Origin: Gudongella oleilytica
GTDB lineage: Bacteria > Bacillota > Clostridia > Tissierellales > Tissierellaceae
Reading direction: 5' to 3'
Assembly: GCF_004101785.1 (NCBI RefSeq)
Contig: NZ_CP035130.1
Location: forward strand, 496,001 to 560,000
DNA: 64,000 nucleotides
This document shows positions 39,010-51,324 of the stretch, piece after piece. Both the position numbers and the translations under genes were made by a program. The notes beneath the pieces are model-generated. The model searched no databases, had not been told where the DNA came from, and worked only from the letters and a program-made list of their open reading frames with translations. Position 1 is the stretch's first letter, and each line of letters begins with the position of its first letter.

Positions 39010-41096
39010 TGAGGCATAATAAAAGGCTAAGACTGATGATGCTGTTTATCGCTGTTTCAATCCTTATAACAGGCTGCGGCCTTGGTACTGGCGGAAAGGA
39101 ACCGTCAGAGACCTCCCCCGGTCCATCTGGGGACCCGGTGGAAGCTCCGGCTATTGAGGACGAACCAGCGGAGCTTGTTGTATCCAGTGATCTTTCCAAC
39201 ATAGTAAATCTGGATAAGTTTCCTGGACTTGGTGAGGAGCAAAAAAGGATGCTGGGAGAGAATGGATTCTTTGTAAATCCTTCCAGGGAAGAGCAGTTGT
39301 TCTTCATCTATGAGCACAATGAATATGAAGAGATACCATCATTTATTACTACGGATTCTGTCCTTCAGGTATATCATATTTTCTATGATTATACCCTAAG
39401 GACCCTGGAGGATAAGCATCTGATCCAGATCAATAAAAATATGACTAACAGGATGCTGGAGGAGTCAATTAAGCTTTATGGAGAGCTGAAAGATACTGAT
39501 CTGAAGACCATACAGGGTAGGAATATTGCTTTCTTTGGAGTGGCTCAAAGGCTGTTGAAGCAGGATCTGCCGGAAGGGATACCTTCAGAAGTGTTAAGCA
39601 TGATAGACTCTGAGTACGATAAGATCATTAGCAAGGCTGGATTTCAGGAATCCTCGATATTTCCGTTTGAGCTTGATTACAGCCAATACCAGGTCAGAGG
39701 ACATTACACCAGAAGCGATGACCTTGGCACCTATTTCCTGTCTATGATGTGGTACGGACAGGCACCTATGCCTTTATATAAGGACAAACAAACGAGATAC
39801 CTTGACCTGACGAAGCAGGCTATACTGATGGCTAAAATTGCAGATGACAATCCGGACATTATGGGCTCATGGGAAAAGATCTACTCACCAACCGCATTTT
39901 TTGTAGGCAATTCAGATGATTTGGGGATCAGAGATTATATAGGCATAGCGAATTTGGTCTATGGACAAGGCTTTGCTGCAGATGAAATTTCTAATGGGAC
40001 AAAGCTTGATACATTTTATTCTGAGGTTGAAAAATTGCCTGAGCCTAAAATTCAGGCAAGATATGCAGGCATTGATTACCCTGTCGGGCAGCAGTTCAGG
40101 TTCATGGGACAGAGATATGTAATGGATGCTCAGATGATCCAGGAGCTTGTTTATCCCGTTTTAAGACCTATCCCCTCAGGTCTGGACGTAATGGCTGTGC
40201 TTGGCTCGGACAGAGCCAAGGAACTACAGCTTCAAAATCCAATAAACCGGGAATGGACTGAGTACCCTAAGGAGCTGGAGAGACTTAGAGAGGAATTTTC
40301 GAAGTACGAGGAGAAGGATTGGAAGAACAATATGTATTCAGGCTGGATGTGGGTACTGAAGGCTTTGATCGAGCTGCCTAAGGAGGAGTATCCCTACTTT
40401 ATGAAGAACGATGCCTGGCTTGACAAAAGCTTGAATACAGCACTGGGATCATGGGCCGAGCTCAAGCATGACACCGTTCTTTATGGGAAGCAGTCAGGAG
40501 CTGAAATGGGAGGAGAGGAGTACGTCGAGGGCATTGGCTACATAGAGCCAAATCTTGAGGTTTATAAAAGGCTTTCCTGGTTGACCGAATTCTCAAGGGA
40601 ATCCCTTAAGACATGGAATATACCGGTGGACGAGATCGATATCAAGATGGAAAGATTCCAGTGGCTCCTTGATTTTCTTGTATCCGCAACTGAGAAGCAG
40701 CTGGCCGGAGAGCCTCTTACCCAGGAGGAGTACGACAGGATCAAGATATATGGAGGAATTCTTGAAGATTTGACCAGCTCCTTTGCTGGAGATGGGATGA
40801 GATGGTTTGAGATTACCTCTGAAGCTGATAAAAATATGGCAGTGATAGCTGATTACCATACAGTTGGACGTGACGGGATAATGCACTCAGGTGTAGGGCC
40901 GGCTTATGAGATATACGTAGCAGTCCCAATAAAGGGTCAGGTTTATCTTACAAGGGGAGCAGTATTCAGCTTCCACGAATTTATGCATCCAACAAGACTT
41001 ACTGATGAGGACTGGCAGGCTATGCTTAAGGATGGCACAAATCCACCTATGCCCGATTGGACTAATAGCTTTATAGTACCTCTCGGCAGTGAATAG
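39009..41096 (+). CDS. DUF3160-family lipoprotein
   Basis: 695 residues from the ATG at 39009 (MRHNKRLRLMMLFIAV), with lipobox LITGCG placing the lipidated Cys near residue 23. A low-complexity Pro/Ser/Glu linker follows, then a large domain with FITTDSVLQVYHIFYDYTLRTLE and LEVYKRLSWLTEF, which I recognise as DUF3160. The role is not known. GGAGGGAG lies upstream and the ATG overlaps the previous stop. Confidence 0.85.
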   Translation: MRHNKRLRLMMLFIAVSILITGCGLGTGGKEPSETSPGPSGDPVEAPAIEDEPAELVVSSDLSNIVNLDKFPGLGEEQKRMLGENGFFVNPSREEQLFFIYEHNEYEEIPSFITTDSVLQVYHIFYDYTLRTLEDKHLIQINKNMTNRMLEESIKLYGELKDTDLKTIQGRNIAFFGVAQRLLKQDLPEGIPSEVLSMIDSEYDKIISKAGFQESSIFPFELDYSQYQVRGHYTRSDDLGTYFLSMMWYGQAPMPLYKDKQTRYLDLTKQAILMAKIADDNPDIMGSWEKIYSPTAFFVGNSDDLGIRDYIGIANLVYGQGFAADEISNGTKLDTFYSEVEKLPEPKIQARYAGIDYPVGQQFRFMGQRYVMDAQMIQELVYPVLRPIPSGLDVMAVLGSDRAKELQLQNPINREWTEYPKELERLREEFSKYEEKDWKNNMYSGWMWVLKALIELPKEEYPYFMKNDAWLDKSLNTALGSWAELKHDTVLYGKQSGAEMGGEEYVEGIGYIEPNLEVYKRLSWLTEFSRESLKTWNIPVDEIDIKMERFQWLLDFLVSATEKQLAGEPLTQEEYDRIKIYGGILEDLTSSFAGDGMRWFEITSEADKNMAVIADYHTVGRDGIMHSGVGPAYEIYVAVPIKGQVYLTRGAVFSFHEFMHPTRLTDEDWQAMLKDGTNPPMPDWTNSFIVPLGSE

Positions 41097-41234
41097 TTTA
41101 TAGTGTATAGAGAACAGGTGAATTTAAAAACTATTCACTTTTCACTCTTACTTATTCACTGATTTCTCTGGCACATCGAAGCATTTTACTGTATCATTGT
41201 ATTAATAAACTATTAAGAATGGACAGGTGATAGA

Positions 41235-41918
41235 ATGCTTGGTGCGGTTGCTAACAGCCTCGGTATATTATTCGGGGCACTGATAGGGTTGGTTTTGAAG
41301 AAGGGGATCAAGGAGTGCTACACAAATACTATAATGGATGGAATATCAATTGCAGTTATAGTACTGGGTCTTATGAGTGCAATTGAGATGCAGAACGTGA
41401 TACTTGTGCTCGCAAGTCTTGTCATTGGGACTATTATTGGAGAATGGCTGAATATAGATTCCGGACTTGAAAATCTGGGGAAAAATCTGGAAAAAAGATT
41501 TGGTCAAAAGGATTCTACTTTCTCAAAGGGATTTGTTACTGCATCCCTTATGTATTGTATTGGTGCAATGGCGATACTGGGAGCTGTTGAATCCGGTTTG
41601 ACCGGAAATCATGAGACTCTATTCGCAAAAGCAGTACTGGACTTCATAGTCTCAATAATACTTGCATCAACCATGGGGATAGGAGTTGCATTTGCTGCAA
41701 TACCTGTATTGCTGTACGAAGGAGGAATAACTCTTTTGGCAGGAGGAGTAAAGAATTTTATGACGCCTGAGGTGATAAACGAAATGTCTGCAGTTGGAGG
41801 CATCCTTATAATGGCAATAGGGGTCAATGCACTGGGCCTTAAGAAGATCAAACTGGCCAACATGCTGCCTGCAGTATTTATACCAATTATTTACTATCTG
41901 GTAGCAGGTTTGTTTTAA
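41235..41918 (+). CDS. DUF554-family membrane protein
   Basis: 227 residues, about seven hydrophobic segments, glycine-rich. The family start LGAVANSLGILFGALIGLVLKKGI and the motif SKGFVTASLMYCIGAMAILGAVESGL match DUF554 (YdfK-like). It is proposed to be a transporter, but the substrate is unknown. AGGTGATAG precedes the ATG. Confidence 0.9.
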   Translation: MLGAVANSLGILFGALIGLVLKKGIKECYTNTIMDGISIAVIVLGLMSAIEMQNVILVLASLVIGTIIGEWLNIDSGLENLGKNLEKRFGQKDSTFSKGFVTASLMYCIGAMAILGAVESGLTGNHETLFAKAVLDFIVSIILASTMGIGVAFAAIPVLLYEGGITLLAGGVKNFMTPEVINEMSAVGGILIMAIGVNALGLKKIKLANMLPAVFIPIIYYLVAGLF

Positions 41919-41991
41919 AAATCGAGATATTGGAAGAAAAATCGAGTATTATACAGAAATAAGAAAATTAACCGAGATATTTTCAAAGATT

Positions 41992-42038
41992 AAAGCTAAT
42001 CAAGTTTTTTTAGTAAAAAAATATACTTGATTAGCTTT
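41992..42038 (+). terminator. DUF554 terminator overlapping the groES promoter
   Basis: AAAGCTAATCAAGT (41992-42005) and ACTTGATTAGCTTT (42025-42038) form a perfect 14-bp stem. The right arm contains the TTGATT -35 element of groES. Confidence 0.8.
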
Positions 42039-42055
42039 ATATTTTCGAGTATTAT
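42027..42055 (+). promoter_or_regulatory. groES promoter
   Basis: TTGATT (42027-42032) and TATTAT (42050-42055) with a 17-bp spacer, just upstream of CIRCE. Confidence 0.7.
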
Positions 42056-42067
42056 TATAGGTAGATG

Positions 42068-42094
42068 TTAGCACTCGATTTAAGTGAGTGCTAA
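42068..42094 (+). promoter_or_regulatory. CIRCE operator (HrcA binding site)
   Basis: TTAGCACTC-N9-GAGTGCTAA, the exact consensus inverted repeat. HrcA bound here represses groESL until heat shock. Confidence 0.98.
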
Positions 42095-42126
42095 CAATAA
42101 AAAGATAGCGATAAGGAGGAATATTG

Positions 42127-42408
42127 ATGAATCTAAGACCTTTAGGAGACAGAATCATAATCAAAAAGGTAGAGGCAGAAGAAAAGACCAAGAGCGGCAT
42201 CGTACTTCCCTCGACAGCAAAGGAACAGCCATTGATGGCTGAAATAGTGGCAATTGGGGATGAGATCCTTAACGATGAGAAGAAGAAAGAGCAGGTTAAG
42301 GTTGGAGACAAGGTTATATTCTCAAAATATGCCGGAACTGAGGTCAAGGTAGACGGAGTAGAGCTTACTATTCTTAAATTGGTGGATATCCTTGCGGTAG
42401 TTGAGTAA
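42127..42408 (+). CDS. groES: Co-chaperonin GroES
   Basis: Lid of the GroEL folding chamber. 93 residues, MNLRPLGDRIIIKKVEAEEKTKSGIVLP with the mobile loop and VGDKVIFSKYAGTEVKVDG. Start at 42127 after AAGGAGGAA; a TTG three bases upstream is less likely. A 170-bp gap with dispersed-repeat sequence separates it from groEL, longer than usual. Confidence 0.98.
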   Translation: MNLRPLGDRIIIKKVEAEEKTKSGIVLPSTAKEQPLMAEIVAIGDEILNDEKKKEQVKVGDKVIFSKYAGTEVKVDGVELTILKLVDILAVVE

Positions 42409-44207
<1,799 letters not shown>

Positions 44208-44227
44208 TAACAATAGAAGTCAGTTTT

Positions 44228-44273
44228 AAATCGAGGAGATCAACAGGCTTTGTCTGTTTGGTCTCCTCGATTT
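44228..44273 (+). terminator. groEL terminator
   Basis: AAATCGAGGAGA and TCTCCTCGATTT form a 12-bp stem with a small inner AACAG/CTGTT stem. Confidence 0.85.
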
Positions 44274-44410
44274 ATATTATTTAAAAAATTTTTCTGTGAG
44301 AAATTTTTCTGTCATTGCCTGATAAAAATATGATTAACTTTTTTCTTGCATGGATCATGGTAAAGAAGTAGAATTAGAAAATAGAATATTCAAAAGTTGA
44401 GGTGTTTAAG

Positions 44411-44968
44411 GTGGAGTCCAAAGCAACCGTTTACATACTTCTTTCCCATAGTGGATCCATGTTCTCGAAAGCAATAAATATATATACCAGACATCCTTTT
44501 ACCCATGTGTCAATAGCATTAGACCAGGACCTAAAAGAGCTTTACAGCTTTGGCAGGTTAAGACCCTATAACCCTCTATTGGCAGGGTTCGTCAGGGAGG
44601 ATATTGACAATGGAACTTTTAAAAGATTTCCAGATACAGTATGCGCCCTTTACTCACTTAAGGTCAGTCAGGAACAGTATGAATCTCTCGTTATGCAGCT
44701 GAACAAATTCAAGAGAGAGAGCAACAGATATGGCTATAACTTTCTTGGCCTTTTTAGTGCCATGTTCAACTATCCGCTCAGCAGACATTATAACTACTTC
44801 TGCTCTCAGTTCGTCTCTGAGGTCCTTATAAACAGCGGTGTCACCATAACTCAGAAAGACCCTGGCCTGACCTCCCCTATGGATATAATGGGGAACAGGG
44901 AGTTGGAGTTTGTGTATTCAGGCTATCTTAAGGATTATGCCAATGGAAATTATCGAGTAGCCCTGTGA
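44411..44968 (+). CDS. YiiX-like permuted papain-fold (NlpC/P60-type) protein
   Basis: 185 residues, no signal peptide. The order of motifs, His first in HPFTHVSIAL and Cys later in YFCSQFVSEVLINSG, is that of the permuted NlpC/P60 (YiiX/YebB) hydrolases, which may act on lipids or amide bonds. I chose the GTG at 44411 because TGAGGTG lies 6 nt upstream; GTG at 44402 overlaps it. Substrate unknown. A terminator follows directly. Confidence 0.75.
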   Translation: MESKATVYILLSHSGSMFSKAINIYTRHPFTHVSIALDQDLKELYSFGRLRPYNPLLAGFVREDIDNGTFKRFPDTVCALYSLKVSQEQYESLVMQLNKFKRESNRYGYNFLGLFSAMFNYPLSRHYNYFCSQFVSEVLINSGVTITQKDPGLTSPMDIMGNRELEFVYSGYLKDYANGNYRVAL

Positions 44969-44991
44969 TCTCAGATCACAGGTTTTTTATT
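44962..44991 (+). terminator. Terminator after YiiX-like gene
   Basis: CCTGTGATCT and AGATCACAGG stem with a short loop, then TTTTTT. It overlaps the end of the coding region. Confidence 0.88.
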
Positions 44992-45235
44992 TAATTGACA
45001 CAAACATATCTAAAAGTAACAGGAGGATATGGTTCACATCTCAAATTTAATTGCACGATCCAGGAGGAAATTATGTGTAATTTATAAGATTTCTTCAGTT
45101 CTTATTTCGTGCCGGTAAATATATTGACAAAATTGGGACAATTTTCCTCAAACACATTGACAAATTATGGACAATGATATACCATAATCACATAGATAGA
45201 TATTTATTGATTGATTCAAGGGGTGTGAGGATAAA
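44992..45235. other. Upstream region of the ArsR-CobW pair
   Basis: No gene. It contains two related segments, ATTGACAAAATTGGGACAAT (45123) and ATTGACAAATTATGGACAAT (45156), as imperfect direct repeats, each with a TTGACA -35. Weak inverted symmetry AATCA...TGATT (45187-45217) could be an ArsR-family operator, but it is not convincing by eye. Confidence 0.5.
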
Positions 45236-45547
45236 ATGGATCGAAGAGTTGAAGTTCTCAAAGCATTATCCGACAGGAACAGGCTTTTGATTCTCGACAT
45301 GCTTTCCTGTGGGGAAATGTGCGCTTGCGACATTATGGAAGGTTTAGAGCTTACACAGCCTACTATTTCTCACCATATGAAGATCCTGGTCAGAGCGGGG
45401 CTCGTAAAGTGCAAAAAGCAGGGTAAGTGGATGTGCTACTCCATCAACAAACCGGTGGTGGATGATTTGTTCGAATACATCAACTACATAGTTGGTCCCA
45501 AAAAAGATTGTATTTGCAATCGGAAACCTAAGGCAAGCAATCAATAA
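45236..45547 (+). CDS. ArsR-family metal-responsive repressor
   Basis: 103 residues, winged helix with DNA-recognition segment TQPTISHHMKILVRAGLV. CGEMCACDIMEG resembles the ELCVCDL metal-binding motif of the family, and a Cys pair (DCICNR) is at the C-terminus. It is followed after 95 bp by a CobW-type GTPase gene, so the pair may sense and handle a metal such as zinc or cobalt; this is inference. AGGGGTGTGAGG precedes the ATG. Confidence 0.9.
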   Translation: MDRRVEVLKALSDRNRLLILDMLSCGEMCACDIMEGLELTQPTISHHMKILVRAGLVKCKKQGKWMCYSINKPVVDDLFEYINYIVGPKKDCICNRKPKASNQ

Positions 45548-45642
45548 AGCTTAATGATCAAGCACTTGTATTTCAGGTTCATTTGCCGGAGGCGACTGAA
45601 CCTGTTTGCATTAGAATCATATATGATTTTGGAGGGAAAGAA

Positions 45643-46572
45643 TTGAATAAAAAAATCGACCTTTATCTACTTACTGGCTTCCTTGGAGCGGGTAAGACCA
45701 CACTATTGACCAATATACTAAATGATCTGTCAGAAAAGAAGCTGGGAGTAATAATGAATGAATTTGGCAGGATAAGTATCGATGGAGATATAATAAGAAA
45801 AGAAGGATTTGAGCTTATTGAGATAAACCAAGGTTCAATTTTCTGCTCCTGCCTAAAGCTGAACTTTGCACATGGTATGATGGAGATGGCTGAAAGGGAC
45901 TTAGACTACCTCTTTGTTGAATCATCCGGCTTAGCTGACCCGTCGAATATCGGGGACATCCTTGCAGGAGTTAGCGATTTCAAAGGCGATGTTTATAATT
46001 ATAAGGGAGCGATATGTGTAGTCGATGCTGAGAACTTTTTGGAACAGCTGGAAGATCTGGAAACAGTGGAGAGGCAGATAAGACATTGCCATCTTGTTGC
46101 TCTAAGTAAAACCGATCTTGTTGATGATGACAAGCTATCTGAGGTAATTAAAAGGATTCGGGAAATAAATCAGATCGTGCCAATCGAGACTACCAATTAT
46201 GGAAAACTTGATTATGGCTTCCTTGAGGAAGACCTTATGAAGTATCATTGGAATGAAAGCGAAGACACGACAAATACACCTGAGAATAAGCCAAAGACAA
46301 TAATGATAGAGTTTGACGAGGATATTACGATATCTGGTCTTGAGTCATTTGTTGATAGTGTAAAAAGAGACGCTTACAGGATAAAGGGCTTCGCAAGGGT
46401 AGATGGTGACTGGAGCCAGATCGACGTAGTGGGTAACAGGCTGCACATTAAGGAAACAGCTGTCGGAGAACGACCTAAGTTGGTGGTGATCTCAAAAATT
46501 GGGCCTCAAATAATAAGGCCGATTGCACACAACTGGGAAAACTTCATCAGGACCCCTATGAAAATGAAGTAA
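45643..46572 (+). CDS. CobW/COG0523-type metal-chaperone GTPase
   Basis: G3E GTPases of this group insert or traffic zinc, cobalt or nickel. 310 residues from the TTG at 45643, preceded by TTGGAGGGAAAG; the longer frame from 45583 has no ribosome binding site. Walker A is LTGFLGAGKTTLLTN; the usual CxCC motif appears as GSIFCSCLK (two Cys); ESSGLADPSNIGDIL and the base-specific SKTDLVDD follow. The C-terminal CobW_C-like domain is present. The downstream hairpin at 46597 is the terminator. Confidence 0.9.
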   Translation: MNKKIDLYLLTGFLGAGKTTLLTNILNDLSEKKLGVIMNEFGRISIDGDIIRKEGFELIEINQGSIFCSCLKLNFAHGMMEMAERDLDYLFVESSGLADPSNIGDILAGVSDFKGDVYNYKGAICVVDAENFLEQLEDLETVERQIRHCHLVALSKTDLVDDDKLSEVIKRIREINQIVPIETTNYGKLDYGFLEEDLMKYHWNESEDTTNTPENKPKTIMIEFDEDITISGLESFVDSVKRDAYRIKGFARVDGDWSQIDVVGNRLHIKETAVGERPKLVVISKIGPQIIRPIAHNWENFIRTPMKMK

Positions 46573-46596
46573 GTATATAAGTAAATCCAAGTAAAT

Positions 46597-46622
46597 CCTG
46601 GTTTTAAATCCAGGGTTTTTCT
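46597..46622 (+). terminator. Terminator of ArsR-CobW unit
   Basis: CCTGG-TTTTAAAT-CCAGG stem followed by GTTTTTC. Confidence 0.8.
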
Positions 46623-46694
46623 TTTCAAACATTCCTTGACATAAAACTCAAGGTTTGTTACATTATTAAGAAAATATCTTTGGACAGGAAATAA

Positions 46695-48159
<1,465 letters not shown>

Positions 48160-48161
<2 letters not shown>

Positions 48162-48182
48162 TGGCGACCGACGGTCGCCACT
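48160..48182. repeat. Palindrome at the guaB stop
   Basis: AGTGGCGACCG-A-CGGTCGCCACT, an 11-bp inverted repeat around one base, overlapping the TAG stop. There is no T-run, so a terminator is less certain than a small palindromic repeat. Similar GGCGGAC/GGTGGAC palindromes lie in other gaps. Confidence 0.75.
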
Positions 48183-48402
48183 AAGAACTAAGAGCCAAGA
48201 GCTAAGATTCTTCGCTAAAGCTCAGAATGACACATTTCTGTCATCCCGACCGAAGTGGAGGGATCCCAATGTCAATTGTCCATTGTCAATTGATTTAACC
48301 TCCAACTTTCAAGACACTCTTTAACCAGCTTTTAACGTATGTACTTTTGTAAATATTTGTTATAAGATAGAACTATAATATGAGGAATCAAGGTGATCAT
48401 AA
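48183..48402. repeat. Intergenic dispersed-repeat segment
   Basis: No gene. Contains AAGAGCCAAGAGCTAAGATT, GCTCAGAATGACACATTTCTG, GTCATCCCGACCGAAGTGG and CAATTGTCCATTGTC, all seen in variants elsewhere in the window. Confidence 0.75.
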
Positions 48403-51309
48403 ATGAGGATCGGTCTGGATGTAGGGTCAACAACACTCAAGTGTGTGGTGCTGGATTCGGATGAGAAGCTTGTCTTTCACTCTTATGAAAGGCATTATTC
48501 CCAGATAAGGGAAAAAACAGTCAAACTATTGGAGGATATAAGAGACAGGTTCCCCTACCTGAATGAGGCTTATCTGTCAATATCAGGCTCAGCAGGCATG
48601 GGTCTTGCCCAAAAATTTAATATACCCTTTGTACAAGAGGTTTATGCTACAAGACTTTCTGTCATGAAGCTGATAGAAGGGACAGACGTCGTTATCGAAC
48701 TGGGGGGAGAGGATGCAAAGATACTGTTTCTTTCCAACGGCATGGAGGTAAGGATGAATGGATCCTGTGCAGGTGGCACAGGAGCTTTTATCGACCAGAT
48801 GGCGACCCTTATGGGAGTTAGTTTGACAGATATGAACCAGCTTGCAGCGGAATATGACAAGACCTACACTATTGCATCACGGTGTGGGGTTTTTGCTAAG
48901 TCGGATATTCAACCCCTCCTTAACCAGGGTGCAAGTAAGAGCGACATGGCAGCAAGCATTTTCCGTGCAGTAGTAAATCAGACCATAGGCGGTCTTGCTC
49001 AAGGCAGACCGATCAAGGGGAAAATAGTGTACCTGGGCGGGCCCCTTACTTTTTTCTCCCAGCTGAGGGAGAGCTTCAACCATACCCTTGGAGTCAATGG
49101 AGTATGTCCTGAAAACTCCCTTTATTATGTAGCGATAGGAGCTGCCTACAGCTCAGATGAAAGAAAGCTGGATCTGGATGAGCTTATGGAGGATTTGATT
49201 AACACAGGCGAAGAGGGAAGCTTTAACGGCCTTGGAAAGCTTTTCGAAAACGAGGAGGACTACTTGATATTCAAAGAACGTCATGACAGGGAACAGGTAT
49301 CCTTTACAGATCCCAACACATATAAAGGGGATGCTTATCTTGGCATAGACGCGGGCTCTACTACAGTTAAGGCTGTGATAATGGCAGAGGACGATACGAT
49401 CCTCCATTCAATATACACCCAAAACCAAGGGAATCCTGTACCTCTCATAAAGGATTTTCTGATGAAGTTTTACGAGAACTATCCGGCTATTAAAATCAAA
49501 TCCTCTGCAGTGACTGGCTACGGCGAGGATCTGATGAGGAATGCATTCAAGCTTGATTTTGGTGTTGTGGAAACTATAGCTCATTATACAGCCGCAAAGA
49601 AGTACAAGCCCGATGTCGATTTCATTATCGACATAGGCGGCCAGGACATAAAGTGCTTCAAGATCAGGGATGGAGTAATCGACAGCATATTCCTAAATGA
49701 GGCATGCTCGTCTGGCTGTTGCTCATTTCTTCAGACCTTTGCAGAAGCTTTGGGCTATGATATAAAGGATTTTGCCCAGCTTGGCATATATTCCCGAAAT
49801 CCTGTAGATCTGGGCTCCAGGTGCACTGTTTTTATGAATTCATCTGTAAAGCAGGCGCAGAAGGATGGAGCAACCATTGCGGATATTTCCGCAGGTCTTT
49901 CCATAAGTGTTATCAAAAACGCATTGTACAAGGTAATCAGAGCATCCTCAGCCAAAGATCTGGGACATAATATTGTTGTCCAGGGAGGAACCTTCCACAA
50001 TGATTCTGTGCTCAAAGCTTTTGAGGATGAACTTCAGCATCAGGTAATAAGACCAAACATTGCAGGACTTATGGGAGCATATGGAGCAGCGCTATACTCC
50101 AAGGAAAGAAGAAGCTCCGAGACCACCAGTCTATTGTCCAGGGAGGACCTTCAGGGGTTTGACCATAAGGTAAAAGTGGTACTCTGTGGACTATGTGAGA
50201 ATAACTGCAGACTTACTGTGAACTCCTTTGGAGATGATCGAAAGTTCATAGGTGGAAACAGATGTGAGAGACCTATAAGACAGAAAGCTCCTGAGGAAAG
50301 GTTTAATATATATGAGTACAAGCTTGATCTCCTAAAAAACTATGTTCCGATAAAAGGAAGAAGAGGAAGGGTAGGCTTGCCGATGGCATTGAATATGTTT
50401 GAGCTTTTGCCATTCTGGCATACAGTATTTACTCTGCTCGACTTTGAGGTTGTTCCATCGTCTTTTTCGACCAGGGAGATGTTTATCAAAGGGCAGCACA
50501 CCATCCCTTCGGATACAGTCTGCTTCCCTGCCAAGGTAGTGCATGGTCATATTGAGTATCTGTTGGATCAGGGTGTTGATGCAATATTTTACCCGTGCCT
50601 GACTTATAATCTGGATGAAAAATCCGGAGACAACCATTTTAACTGCCCTGTCGTAGCCTATTATCCTGAGGTCATTGCAGCAAATGTCGATAGAATTGCA
50701 GGTACAAGATTTTTCTATGAATATCTGGGATTGAACAATAAGAGGATACTGGCGAAGAGACTTCACGAGATCCTCAGAGAATGGCACAAGGATATCAAGC
50801 TTAATGATGTTAAGCTGGCTGTCGACAGAGGTATCATCGAATACAAAGGGTACTTGAAGAGATTAAGGCAAAAAGGCGAGGAGTACTTAAAAATCGCAGA
50901 AGAAAAAAATAAGCTGGCGATCGTTCTGGCGGGCAGACCATACCATGTTGATCCGGAGGTCAATCATGGGATAGCAAAGATGATTTCAGAGTTTGATACT
51001 GTTGTATTATCAGAGGATTCAATAAGTCATCTTGGAGGAAAGACCCCAACCGACATACTTAACCAATGGACCTACCATGCAAGACTATATCAAGCTGCTG
51101 AATTGGTATCAAGGAGACCCAATATGGAGCTGGTCCAGCTGGTATCCTTCGGATGCGGTCTGGATGCAATCACCTCTGATGAAGTAAAGGCAATTCTGGA
51201 AGACAACGGGAAGATTTACACCCAATTGAAAATAGATGAGATAACGAACCTTGGAGCAGTAAAGATTCGTATCAGAAGTCTTTTGGCGGCTATTGAACAA
51301 AGGTCTTAA
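48403..51309 (+). CDS. Two-domain acyl-CoA dehydratase activase (BadF/BcrA/HgdC type)
   Basis: Archer-type ATPases of this group drive electron transfer to 2-hydroxyacyl-CoA dehydratases or benzoyl-CoA reductases, though many fused forms have unknown partners. 968 residues: two ASKHA ATPase domains (MRIGLDVGSTTLKCVVLD and YLGIDAGSTTVKAVIM). The cluster-binding Cys motifs are NGSCAGGTGAFI and ASRCGVFAKSDI in the first, NEACSSGCCSFL and GSRCTVFMNSS in the second. A C-terminal region (about 585-968) holds ENNCRLTV and resembles DUF2229. The next gene, 15 nt away, continues this pathway. Confidence 0.92.
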   Translation: MRIGLDVGSTTLKCVVLDSDEKLVFHSYERHYSQIREKTVKLLEDIRDRFPYLNEAYLSISGSAGMGLAQKFNIPFVQEVYATRLSVMKLIEGTDVVIELGGEDAKILFLSNGMEVRMNGSCAGGTGAFIDQMATLMGVSLTDMNQLAAEYDKTYTIASRCGVFAKSDIQPLLNQGASKSDMAASIFRAVVNQTIGGLAQGRPIKGKIVYLGGPLTFFSQLRESFNHTLGVNGVCPENSLYYVAIGAAYSSDERKLDLDELMEDLINTGEEGSFNGLGKLFENEEDYLIFKERHDREQVSFTDPNTYKGDAYLGIDAGSTTVKAVIMAEDDTILHSIYTQNQGNPVPLIKDFLMKFYENYPAIKIKSSAVTGYGEDLMRNAFKLDFGVVETIAHYTAAKKYKPDVDFIIDIGGQDIKCFKIRDGVIDSIFLNEACSSGCCSFLQTFAEALGYDIKDFAQLGIYSRNPVDLGSRCTVFMNSSVKQAQKDGATIADISAGLSISVIKNALYKVIRASSAKDLGHNIVVQGGTFHNDSVLKAFEDELQHQVIRPNIAGLMGAYGAALYSKERRSSETTSLLSREDLQGFDHKVKVVLCGLCENNCRLTVNSFGDDRKFIGGNRCERPIRQKAPEERFNIYEYKLDLLKNYVPIKGRRGRVGLPMALNMFELLPFWHTVFTLLDFEVVPSSFSTREMFIKGQHTIPSDTVCFPAKVVHGHIEYLLDQGVDAIFYPCLTYNLDEKSGDNHFNCPVVAYYPEVIAANVDRIAGTRFFYEYLGLNNKRILAKRLHEILREWHKDIKLNDVKLAVDRGIIEYKGYLKRLRQKGEEYLKIAEEKNKLAIVLAGRPYHVDPEVNHGIAKMISEFDTVVLSEDSISHLGGKTPTDILNQWTYHARLYQAAELVSRRPNMELVQLVSFGCGLDAITSDEVKAILEDNGKIYTQLKIDEITNLGAVKIRIRSLLAAIEQRS

Positions 51310-51324
51310 GGAGGCTTTTTAGAT

